A stretch of 6,605 nucleotides of DNA from Lawsonibacter sp. (GTDB lineage: Bacteria > Bacillota > Clostridia > Oscillospirales > Oscillospiraceae): assembly GCA_022798155.1 (NCBI GenBank), contig JAAWLY010000122.1, positions 1-6,605 on the forward strand, given 5' to 3'. Every line of letters starts with the position of its first letter. Positions within the stretch are counted from its first letter, which is position 1. Both the position numbers and the translations under genes were made by a program. This document shows positions 1-4,813 of the stretch, piece by piece. The notes under the pieces were generated by a model. The model saw nothing but the letters and a program-made list of their open reading frames with translations. It did no database searches and was not told the origin of the DNA.

Positions 1-68
1 TAGACTCGCTGGCTTCAGGTGCCAGTGCTCGCAAGGGCGTGCGGGTTCGACTCCCGCCTCGCGCACCA
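1..68 (+). tRNA. tRNA-Leu (anticodon CAG), 3' part
   Basis: The 5' part of the gene lies left of the window. The anticodon stem is CTGGC (9-13) paired with GCCAG (21-25), closing the 7-base loop TTCAGGT (14-20) with anticodon CAG at 16-18, so it reads CUG leucine codons. A long variable arm follows, with GCTC (27-30) facing GGGC (35-38) across GCAA, as expected for a class II tRNA. The T arm is GCGGG/CCCGC (41-45 and 53-57) around TTCGACT. The acceptor 3' strand CTCGCGC (58-64), discriminator A65 and an encoded CCA (66-68) complete it. The acceptor 5' strand and most of the D arm are not visible. Confidence 0.95.
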
Positions 69-69
69 C

Positions 70-98
70 AAAGGGACATCCGAAAGGATGTCCCTTTT
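70..98 (+). terminator. Intrinsic terminator after tRNA-Leu
   Basis: A perfect 12-bp stem runs from AAAGGGACATCC (70-81) to GGATGTCCCTTT (86-97), closed by a GAAA tetraloop (82-85) and ending in TTTT. It starts 2 nt after the tRNA CCA, so it ends the tRNA transcript and insulates the repressor promoter downstream. The A-rich 5' flank means it could also stop transcription from the other side. Confidence 0.93.
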
Positions 99-185
99 GC
101 TTTGGTTATCTTCGCCAAAGTTGGCATTGCCGTTGGGTACATTTCCATTTTTCAAACAGCGCCTAAATTTGCCACTCATACATTA

Positions 186-214
186 TTGTTAATCATTTTA
201 TTCTGTGGTATACT
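186..214 (+). promoter_or_regulatory. Sigma-A-type promoter of the lacI-family gene
   Basis: TTGTTA (186-191) and TATACT (209-214) are separated by exactly 17 bp, and TGG just before the -10 gives an extended -10 (TGn). Transcription should start near 221, leaving a leader of about 168 nt before the repressor ATG at 389. The -35 overlaps TGTTAATC (187-194), which matches 7 of 8 bases of the half-site GGTTAATC in the operator-like repeats at 1386-1422. That could allow autoregulation, but the other half of the dyad is poor. Confidence 0.75.
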
Positions 215-293
215 AAGGTTCATTTTATAGATACCACTGTGTGGGCAGAATTGTTGAATATCCCTGGGTTGAACAAACAACAGATGGAATATT

Positions 294-410
294 ATGCCTG
301 AAATACCGCTTGATGTACTGGATACTATTTTGGACCAGTTCCCGGCACAGGCTCAGCGTGGAACAGGCTTTGGAGATGCAAGCATCATATGTGGGCAGAA
401 GGCAAGGTAA
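294..410 (+). CDS. Possible 38-codon upstream ORF overlapping the repressor start
   Basis: This ATG-to-TAA frame lies inside the repressor's transcribed leader and ends 22 nt into the repressor gene in another frame. The peptide begins MPEIPLDVLDTILDQ and continues with FPAQAQRGTGFGDASIICG. It has balanced acidic, aliphatic and glycine content, unlike the usual low-complexity shadow frames. The start has only a weak GGA (286-288) in front of it. I do not recognise the peptide. It may be a leader peptide whose translation affects repressor initiation, a remnant of another gene, or chance. Expression is unproven. Confidence 0.25.
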   Translation: MPEIPLDVLDTILDQFPAQAQRGTGFGDASIICGQKAR

Positions 411-1399
411 GAATTGTGGATATCGCCAATGAGCTGGGCGTCAGCACCGCCACAGTCTCCAACGTGATCCACGGGAAAACGAAAAAAATCTCCAGTCAAA
501 CCGTCAAACGAGTGCAGGAGAAGCTGGAGGAACGGGGCTATATCCCCAATATGGCCGCAACGCTGCTGGCGCAGAACAGTTCCCGCATCGTTGGCGTGGT
601 CATCAATGACCACGAAAAATATGAGGGGCGGGTGCTGACAGATCCCTTTATCGCATCCTCCATCAATGATTTAGCGGACGAAATCGAACGTGGCGATTAC
701 TTTATGATGATTCAGAAAACCACCGACTTAATGGCGGCGATTCAATTCGCCTCCATGTGGAATATGGTGGGCATGGTAATTCTGGGCTTCTGCGACCATG
801 AATATCAGGCGCTCCGCAGTCAAATCCACATCCCTTTTGTCGTCTACGACGGCTATTTTGAAAACAAGGGCAGAATCTGCAATCTCCAGCTGGACGACTG
901 GGACGGCGGGCGCCAGGTGGGCGAATATCTGCGCGGCCTGGGACATCACAGGGTCTTATGTATCTCTGACAATCAGGAATGTATGGACCAGCGGCGGTAT
1001 GAGGGGCTATGCGGCGGCCTGGGGGTTCAGGCGGATTTTATGATGATACCGATGGAAAAGGCGGGGCGTATCCGCTATTATCAGCAACATATTGCCCAGC
1101 TGCGCGGCTACAGCGCCATTTTTGCCGTGTCGGATTACTACGCCGTGGATTTGATCCACTTTTTGCAAAGCTCTGGCGTCAAAGTTCCCGACGATGTCTC
1201 TGTCATCGGTTTTGATGGCAGCGCCATTTGCGAGCAGGTTGTCCCCTCCCTCACCTCCGTCCAGCAGGATTACCGGGCCAGAGCCCAGATGGCGGTCAGC
1301 CTGCTAAAACGGATGCGGGAGCAGCCGGACTATACCGAGGATATTACCATCCCGGTCAAGCTGGTCGTGCGGAACAGCAGCCGGAGGTTATGCCATTAA
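389..1399 (+). CDS. LacI/GalR-family transcriptional repressor
   Basis: This 336-residue protein has the length and order of a LacI-family repressor and is expected to act as a ligand-released DNA-binding dimer in the cytoplasm. The N-terminal helix-turn-helix spans residues 9-29 (IVDIANELGVSTATVSNVIHG) with the family's DIA and TVS signatures. A hinge-helix segment at about 50-62 (GYIPNMAATLLAQ) retains leucines of the type that insert at the operator centre. A periplasmic-binding-like sensor domain follows, with FVVYDGYF near 149, a DGG segment near 170 and VIGFDGSAICEQ near 273. The ligand cannot be read from sequence. ATG389 puts ten residues before DIA, slightly more than usual. GGAG (372-375) sits 13 nt upstream with a small GATG/CATC hairpin between, so GTG416 was considered, but it would clip the helix-turn-helix. 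The gene has its own promoter and is followed 78 nt later by a MATE exporter, its probable target, with operator-like dyads between them. Confidence 0.93.
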   Translation: MWAEGKVRIVDIANELGVSTATVSNVIHGKTKKISSQTVKRVQEKLEERGYIPNMAATLLAQNSSRIVGVVINDHEKYEGRVLTDPFIASSINDLADEIERGDYFMMIQKTTDLMAAIQFASMWNMVGMVILGFCDHEYQALRSQIHIPFVVYDGYFENKGRICNLQLDDWDGGRQVGEYLRGLGHHRVLCISDNQECMDQRRYEGLCGGLGVQADFMMIPMEKAGRIRYYQQHIAQLRGYSAIFAVSDYYAVDLIHFLQSSGVKVPDDVSVIGFDGSAICEQVVPSLTSVQQDYRARAQMAVSLLKRMREQPDYTEDITIPVKLVVRNSSRRLCH

Positions 1400-1422
1400 C
1401 CCAAAAGGTTACGCGATTAACC
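1386..1422 (+). promoter_or_regulatory. Tandem operator-like dyads between repressor and MATE gene
   Basis: Two 16-bp elements, GGTTATGCCATTAACC (1386-1401) and GGTTACGCGATTAACC (1407-1422), share 14 of 16 bases. Each is a dyad with GGTTA/TAACC arms. The second has a central CG step, typical of LacI-family operators. They start 21 bp apart, two helical turns, so bound dimers would lie on the same DNA face. The first covers the repressor's last codons and stop (1397-1399). The likely binder is the adjacent LacI-family protein; this is inference. No clear -35/-10 pair was found beside them, so they may act on read-through from the repressor promoter or on an unrecognised promoter. Confidence 0.6.
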
Positions 1423-1433
1423 TATTGCAAATT

Positions 1434-1468
1434 CCCGCCTTTCCCGGTAAGCTCAAGGGAGAGGCGGG
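1434..1468 (+). promoter_or_regulatory. Hairpin burying the MATE ribosome binding site
   Basis: CCCGCCTTTCCC (1434-1445) pairs with GGGAGAGGCGGG (1457-1468) as 11 Watson-Crick pairs and one G-U around an 11-nt loop. The 3' arm contains the purine-rich Shine-Dalgarno candidate GGGAGAGG (1457-1464), and the start codon lies 9 nt after the stem. No U-tract follows, so it does not look like a terminator. The geometry suggests restriction of translation of the downstream MATE gene. Confidence 0.55.
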
Positions 1469-1477
1469 TGCTTGCTT

Positions 1478-2836
1478 ATGAAACAGAACTCCTTTTTGGC
1501 CGCGGTCGTTGGAATTGCCGTCCCGGTGGGGCTGCAATCCATGCTGCAATCCTCTTTCTCCATGATTGACCAGCTGATGGTCGGACAGCTGGGGAGCACA
1601 GCGGTGTCTGCGGTGGAGGTTGCGGGACGCCCCGCCTTTGTCTACTCCGTTGTGTTGGGCGCGGTGGCCGCCATTGCCGGCATTATGATCTCCCAATACC
1701 TGGGTATGAAAGACGGGAAAATGGCGGAACACAGCCTCTCTGTCAATCTGGCAGCGGCAATCGCTCTGGCCCTGCTGTTCACCGCGCTGTGCGCCCTGTT
1801 TCCGGCGCAGATCGTGGGGCTCTACATCAGAGACGCTCCGGCTATCCTCGCCGCCGGGCGGGATTACCTGACATGTATTTTGTGGACGTACCTCCCCATG
1901 GGGATCTCCTCCATTCTGGCCGTTATGATCCGGTGCCTGGGGCGGGCCGTCTGGCCCCTTGCCGCCGGCATAGTCTCGGCGGCCGTGAACACGGGGCTGA
2001 ACTACGGGCTGATCTTTGGGCGGTTCGGTCTTCCGGCCCTGGGTGTCACCGGCGCGGCGGTGGCCAGCGTGGTCTCCCAGCTCGTCAATCTGCTGCTGAT
2101 GCTGCTCATTTTCTGGGCGGTCCGGCTGCGGGGAGAGGGAAAATTCCGCTTTTCCCTCTCCCTTGGCGCGGGCGGCTGCCGGCAGTACCTGATGATGCTG
2201 CTTCCTATTCTGGTCACAGAGCTGCTCTGGAGCCTGGGCCAGAATGTAAACACCTTTATCTACGGACACCTGGAGCCGGGGGACCTGGCCGCTATGTCTA
2301 TGACCGGCCCGGTCCAGGGGCTGTTTATCGGGGCGCTCAGCGGCGTATCTCAGACCGCGGGAATCCTGATTGGCAAACGGCTGGGCGCAAACGAGTATGC
2401 GGAGGCATACCGGGAGTCGAAGAAGCTGGTTTGGTACGGCCTGGCGGGCTCTCTGGCCTTATCGGTGCTGCTGATTGGTCTGCGGCGGGTCTATGTGCCG
2501 CTTTACAACGTGGAGCCCGCCGTCCGGGACACCGCGGCCAGGCTGCTGCTGGCCTTCGCTGTTCTGGCCCCTGTCAAGGTTGCCAACATGATTCTGGGCG
2601 GAGGAGTGGTGCGAAGCGGCGGAAAAACCGCCTACATTATGGGAATCGACATCGTGGGCACCTGGCTGGTGGGCGTCCCGCTGGGGCTGATTACCGCGTT
2701 TTTGTTCCGCCTGCCCGTTGAATGGGTCTATTTTATCCTGTCCCAGGAGGAGCTGGTCAGGCTCGGCATGACGCTGATGGTATTCAAGCGGAAAGGATGG
2801 ATGAACCGGCTGCCAGCCGCAAAAGGCGGCGGTTGA
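1478..2836 (+). CDS. MATE-family efflux transporter (first copy)
   Basis: This roughly 452-residue, strongly hydrophobic protein has the length of a 12-helix MATE antiporter, which exports drugs or other organic cations across the inner membrane using a Na+ or H+ gradient. The first lobe carries SMIDQLMVGQLG near residue 30 and, near 165-190, NTGLNYGLIFGRFGLPALGV, a MATE-type stretch before a GAA-rich helix. The second lobe repeats the fold, with AAMSMTGPVQGLFIGALSG and then ILIGKRLGANEYAEA near 300. The tail is short and basic. ATG1478 is chosen as the likely start; the in-frame TTG1472 (MLMKQN) has better spacing to GGAGAGG (7 nt) and cannot be excluded. The gene follows the LacI-family repressor by 78 nt, with tandem dyads and a Shine-Dalgarno-sequestering hairpin between them, so repression and translational control are both plausible. 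Substrate unknown. Confidence 0.93.
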   Translation: MKQNSFLAAVVGIAVPVGLQSMLQSSFSMIDQLMVGQLGSTAVSAVEVAGRPAFVYSVVLGAVAAIAGIMISQYLGMKDGKMAEHSLSVNLAAAIALALLFTALCALFPAQIVGLYIRDAPAILAAGRDYLTCILWTYLPMGISSILAVMIRCLGRAVWPLAAGIVSAAVNTGLNYGLIFGRFGLPALGVTGAAVASVVSQLVNLLLMLLIFWAVRLRGEGKFRFSLSLGAGGCRQYLMMLLPILVTELLWSLGQNVNTFIYGHLEPGDLAAMSMTGPVQGLFIGALSGVSQTAGILIGKRLGANEYAEAYRESKKLVWYGLAGSLALSVLLIGLRRVYVPLYNVEPAVRDTAARLLLAFAVLAPVKVANMILGGGVVRSGGKTAYIMGIDIVGTWLVGVPLGLITAFLFRLPVEWVYFILSQEELVRLGMTLMVFKRKGWMNRLPAAKGGG

Positions 2837-2852
2837 CAATTTCTTGGGAACG

Positions 2853-2884
2853 CCGGGCTGTGGGGGAATTTGCCCGGTCTTTTC
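2853..2884 (+). terminator. Weak intrinsic terminator after first MATE gene
   Basis: CCGGGC (2853-2858) and GCCCGG (2872-2877) form a perfect 6-bp stem around a 13-nt loop, followed by the pyrimidine run TCTTTTC. It begins 17 bp after the stop codon. The large loop and interrupted T-run make it a modest terminator at best. Confidence 0.4.
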
Positions 2885-2887
2885 GGG

Positions 2888-2901
2888 TCAAAGCGCTTCC
2901 A
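2888..2901. promoter_or_regulatory. cre-like (LacI/CcpA-type) site upstream of second MATE promoter
   Basis: TCAAAGCGCTTCCA matches 12 of 14 positions of the palindromic catabolite-responsive form TGAAAGCGCTTTCA, including the central AGCGCT. The usually conserved G at position 2 is C here. It ends 18 bp before the -35 of the second MATE promoter. It could bind CcpA or another LacI-family protein; the evidence is motif resemblance only. Confidence 0.3.
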
Positions 2902-2919
2902 AAACTGTCAAATTCGCGC

Positions 2920-2949
2920 TTGACTTTTTGCCCGCCCATCTGCTATACT
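2920..2949 (+). promoter_or_regulatory. Sigma-A-type promoter of second MATE gene
   Basis: TTGACT (2920-2925) and TATACT (2944-2949) are separated by 18 bp, with TGC immediately before the -10 as an extended element. The predicted start is near 2956, which puts the first leader hairpin at the very 5' end of the transcript. An inverted repeat GTCAA/TTGAC (2907-2911 and 2920-2924) spans the -35 and could be a further protein site. Confidence 0.8.
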
Positions 2950-2957
2950 CACATTCG

Positions 2958-3010
2958 CAACGTGTAGCGTTCACCGCGTAATTCCGGTTGATTGCTGCAC
3001 GTTGTTTTTT
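2958..3010 (+). terminator. Terminator-like hairpin at the 5' end of the MATE-2 leader (possible attenuator)
   Basis: CAACGTGTAGCG (2958-2969) pairs with TGCTGCACGTTG (2993-3004) over 12 positions with two wobbles. The loop can fold further, TCACCG (2971-2976) with CGGTTGA (2985-2991) carrying one bulged T. TTTTTT (3005-3010) follows directly. This is the form of an intrinsic terminator, yet it starts about 2 nt into the predicted transcript and about 100 nt before the gene's start codon. It would release an RNA of about 55 nt unless termination is prevented. No known riboswitch consensus was recognised. Confidence 0.55.
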
Positions 3011-3033
3011 GTTGTCCCAAATTCAATTGATAT

Positions 3034-3087
3034 GGAAAGCGCGCGGCCAGGTGGCATAAGTCCAGCTCATCTTGCCGGGCGCTTTCC
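3034..3087 (+). promoter_or_regulatory. Long leader hairpin before second MATE ribosome binding site
   Basis: GGAAAGCGC (3034-3042) and GCGCTTTCC (3079-3087) are perfect 9-bp complements. Inside, CGGC (3044-3047) pairs with GCCG (3074-3077), and AGGTG (3049-3053) with CATCT (3068-3072), broken only by single mismatches. The tip loop lies at about 3054-3067. No U-tract follows. GGAGG (3097-3101) lies 9 nt downstream with 8 nt to ATG3110, so the stem ends just before the ribosome binding site. A cis-regulatory RNA role is inferred from position; no ligand class is recognised. Confidence 0.45.
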
Positions 3088-3109
3088 CGCGTCTATGGAG
3101 GTAACCATT

Positions 3110-3778
3110 ATGGACCAGAAGTCAAACACCTTTCTCGAAACCCAGCCCATCGGCAGGCTGATGGCGAAATACGCCGTCCCCTGCGTCATCTCCCTGCTGG
3201 TAGCGGCACTGTACAACATCGTAGACCAGATTTTCATCGCCAACGCGGACTACCTCGGCTCCTACGGCAACGCCGCCAATACGGTGGTATTCCCCCTGAC
3301 GGTGGCAGCGCTGTCGATCGCGGTGATGATTGGCGACGGCTGCTGCGCTTTTGTCAGCATCAGCCTGGGCGCGGGCCGCAAGGACGCGGCCCACAAGAGC
3401 ATCGGCAGCGCGGTCCTGCTGTGCGTCTGTGCCAGCCTGGTGCTCACCGCCTTGTACCTGCTCCTTCAGGAGCCCATCCTCACCCTGTTTGGCGGGCGGG
3501 TCAATGCGGAGACCTTCCGCCACGCCAAGGAATACTTTTTTTGGATTTCTCTAGGCGTGCCGTTTAATATGTTTGGCCAGGCCATGAACCCTATCATCCG
3601 CTCCGATGGCAGCCCCAAGTTTGCCATGGCGTCCACCCTGGCGGGCGCGCTGGTGAACATTGTGCTGGACCCTGTGTTTATCTTTGTTTTCCGCTGGGGC
3701 ATGATGGGCGCGGCGGTTGCCACAGTGGCGGGGCAAGTGCTCACCGCCGCTCTGTCTGTGTGGTACCTCTGCACATGA
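3110..3778 (+). CDS. MATE transporter 2, N-terminal lobe (frameshifted/split gene)
   Basis: The start is ATG3110, 8 nt after GGAGG (3097-3101); the frame is open further upstream to a TTG but that part is the untranslated leader. The 222 residues form the first six-helix lobe of a MepA-like MATE exporter: AALYNIVDQIFIA near residue 30, GDGCCAFVSISLGAGRKDAA near 80, NPIIRSDGSPKFAM near 160, and GALVNIVLDPVFIFVF followed by GMMGAAVATVAGQ near 180-210. Reading stops at TGA3776 directly after VWYLCT, where family members continue into the second lobe. That lobe is present downstream in another frame. One extra base near 3772 (for example TGC-CAC-ATG) would restore a 476-residue protein of normal length. 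So this is either a recent frameshift pseudogene, a sequencing error, or the first half of a two-piece transporter. It has its own promoter and structured leader. Confidence 0.85.
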   Translation: MDQKSNTFLETQPIGRLMAKYAVPCVISLLVAALYNIVDQIFIANADYLGSYGNAANTVVFPLTVAALSIAVMIGDGCCAFVSISLGAGRKDAAHKSIGSAVLLCVCASLVLTALYLLLQEPILTLFGGRVNAETFRHAKEYFFWISLGVPFNMFGQAMNPIIRSDGSPKFAMASTLAGALVNIVLDPVFIFVFRWGMMGAAVATVAGQVLTAALSVWYLCT

Positions 3779-3780
3779 GG
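3770..3780 (+). other. Frameshift/split junction with ATGA overlap
   Basis: The first reading frame ends TGC-ACA-TGA (3770-3778). The second lobe can begin at ATG3775, so stop and start share ATGA (3775-3778). No slippery heptamer or long homopolymer lies here, so programmed frameshifting is not suggested. A lost base is the simplest explanation. Termination-reinitiation at the ATGA is the alternative. Confidence 0.7.
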
Positions 3781-4539
3781 GCGGTCCGGCTGGAAAAGAG
3801 CAGCTTCCGCCTCCACCCCACGCTGGCAAAGGCATATCTGCCCCTGGGCATTTGCAGCTTCCTGTCCCAGATTTCTCTGGTGATGGCCATGGCGGCCATC
3901 CAGAATATGACGCTGCAATACGGCGCGCTTGACCCCGTTTTCGGTCAGGCACAGTACGCCCAGATTCCCATGGCGGTGCTGGGCATTGTGATGAAGTTCT
4001 TCCAAATCGTCATCTCCATCGCCGTGGGCCTGGCGGCGGGGTGTATCCCCGTGGTGGGCTATAACATCGGCGCCGGGCGCAAGGACAGGGCCCGCGCGCT
4101 GTTCACACGTCTGCTGGCCACCGAGGCCGCCGTGGGCGCGGCGGCGCTGCTTATTGTGGAGCTGTTCCCCGCCCAGCTCATCGGCATTTTCGGCGCGGCC
4201 AACGAGAGCGCCTATTACACCCAATACGGGATAAAGTGCTTCCGGGTCTACCTGTGCATGATGGCGCTGGCCACGGTGAATAAGGGGACGTTTATCTATT
4301 TGCAGTCCCTGGGCCGGGCTCTGGCGTCCACCGCCCTGTCCCTGGTGCGGGAGGTGGTGTTCGGCGTGGGCTTTGCCCTGCTGCTGCCCCGCTGGTTCGG
4401 GTTGGACGGAGCGCTGTTCTCCATGCCGGTGTCCGACGTGCTCACTTTTCTCATTGGTATCGCAGTCATCGCGCGGACTTACCTTGCTTTGGGTGAACAG
4501 GCCTCACCGCAGGTCAGCGGTTATCTCAATCAAATATAG
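3775..4539 (+). CDS. MATE transporter 2, C-terminal lobe (frameshifted/split gene)
   Basis: From ATG3775 this frame gives 254 residues, the second half of the MepA-like MATE transporter begun at 3110. It opens with the linker HMRAVRLEKSSFRLHPTL (the H lies just before the ATG), then six expected membrane helices. Recognisable stretches are LGICSFLSQISLVMAMAAIQN near residue 30, the conserved AAGCIPVVGYNIGAGRKDRA near 90, and VNKGTFIYLQSLGRALAST near 170. The break falls exactly in the linker between the two lobes, so each half keeps a complete helical bundle. There is no Shine-Dalgarno sequence before ATG3775 or the alternative GTG3760, so expression as a separate protein would depend on coupling to the upstream half. 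Otherwise it is the 3' part of a pseudogene. The undamaged reading frame on both sides suggests the lesion, if real, is recent. Confidence 0.82.
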   Translation: MRAVRLEKSSFRLHPTLAKAYLPLGICSFLSQISLVMAMAAIQNMTLQYGALDPVFGQAQYAQIPMAVLGIVMKFFQIVISIAVGLAAGCIPVVGYNIGAGRKDRARALFTRLLATEAAVGAAALLIVELFPAQLIGIFGAANESAYYTQYGIKCFRVYLCMMALATVNKGTFIYLQSLGRALASTALSLVREVVFGVGFALLLPRWFGLDGALFSMPVSDVLTFLIGIAVIARTYLALGEQASPQVSGYLNQI

Positions 4540-4545
4540 TCAAAA

Positions 4546-4564
4546 CCTCCGGCTAAGCCGGAGG
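4546..4564. terminator. GC-rich hairpin after MATE-2
   Basis: CCTCCGGC (4546-4553) and GCCGGAGG (4557-4564) are perfect complements around TAA. AAAA precedes it, so on the minus strand the hairpin is followed by TTTTG and could stop minus-strand transcripts. On the plus strand no T-run follows; there it may work as an RNA 3' stabiliser ahead of the stronger terminator at 4576-4604. Confidence 0.5.
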
Positions 4565-4575
4565 CCAGGCTGTCG

Positions 4576-4604
4576 AAAAAGTCTGCCAAATGGCAGACTT
4601 TTTT
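4576..4604. terminator. Bidirectional intrinsic terminator
   Basis: GTCTGCC (4581-4587) pairs with GGCAGAC (4592-4598) around AAAT, flanked by AAAAA (4576-4580) and TTTTTT (4599-4604). The A/T flanks extend the stem and provide a U-tract on either strand. It ends the MATE-2 transcript 37 bp after its stop and can block transcripts arriving from the convergent alaS side. Confidence 0.9.
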
Positions 4605-4779
4605 GCCCTTTTACCCTTCGAGTTGATAACGTCCTATAAACTTTTCTTTTCGTCAAAATGACTGAATAAGCAGTTACTCATTACGAGCAATCGCCAGAGC
4701 TTCTATGCCGCCCATGGCGCCGCTGCGTAAGGACCAAATTTCTTTGAGTTGAATGTGTCAACTGTTTCCCATAAAATTT
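4605..4779. other. Intergenic gap between convergent units, no assigned gene
   Basis: No convincing gene is visible. The minus strand holds a 27-codon open frame (4757-4674) whose sequence includes LKEIWSLRSGAMGGIEALAIAR and resembles real protein, but it begins after a stop with no usable start except ATG4715, which gives 13 residues. The plus strand has a promoter-like pair, TTGAAT (4749-4754) and TAAAAT (4772-4777) spaced 17 bp, overlapping a dyad AGTTGA/TCAACT (4747-4752 and 4758-4763). Transcripts from it would be antisense to the DUF4250 and alaS genes. The stretch may hold a gene remnant. Confidence 0.35.
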
Positions 4780-4807
4780 AACCGGCTGACCCTGGGGCCA
4801 GCCGGTT
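4780..4807 (-). terminator. Terminator of the alaS-DUF4250 unit
   Basis: AACCGGCTG (4780-4788) and CAGCCGGTT (4799-4807) form a perfect 9-bp stem around a 10-nt loop that can pair further. Read on the minus strand it is followed by AAATTTTA, a modest U-tract, and begins 6 bp after the DUF4250 stop codon. Confidence 0.75.
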
Positions 4808-4813
4808 TCGGTT

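Noticed and set aside
41..68. tRNA-Leu 3' end as an integration site (attL/attR)
   Set aside because: No second copy of the tRNA 3' end and no integrase gene is present in the window.
114..125. Palindrome GCCAAAGTTGGC after the tRNA terminator
   Set aside because: 5-bp arms only, about 60 bp upstream of the promoter, and no matching copy elsewhere; too little to call an operator.
39..432. 63-codon frames starting at 39 and 241
   Set aside because: The first starts inside the tRNA and runs through its terminator. The second has no ribosome binding site and a composition unlike protein, and it overlaps the better-looking frame at 294.
1409..2269. Minus-strand open frame (286 codons) across the first MATE gene
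   Set aside because: Gln/His/Gly/Arg-rich shadow with no domain sense; the plus frame is an unmistakable MATE transporter.
1789..2721. Plus-strand alternative frame (310 codons) inside the first MATE gene
   Set aside because: Low-complexity Gly/Ala/Arg/Pro translation in another frame of a strongly conserved coding region.
3002..3109. N-terminal extension of MATE-2 from the upstream TTG at 3002
   Set aside because: It overlaps the terminator hairpin and has no ribosome binding site; ATG3110 has GGAGG at 8 nt and gives the usual family N-terminus.
3765..3780. Programmed ribosomal frameshift in MATE-2
   Set aside because: There is no slippery heptamer, no internal Shine-Dalgarno stimulator, and MATE genes are not known to use frameshifting.
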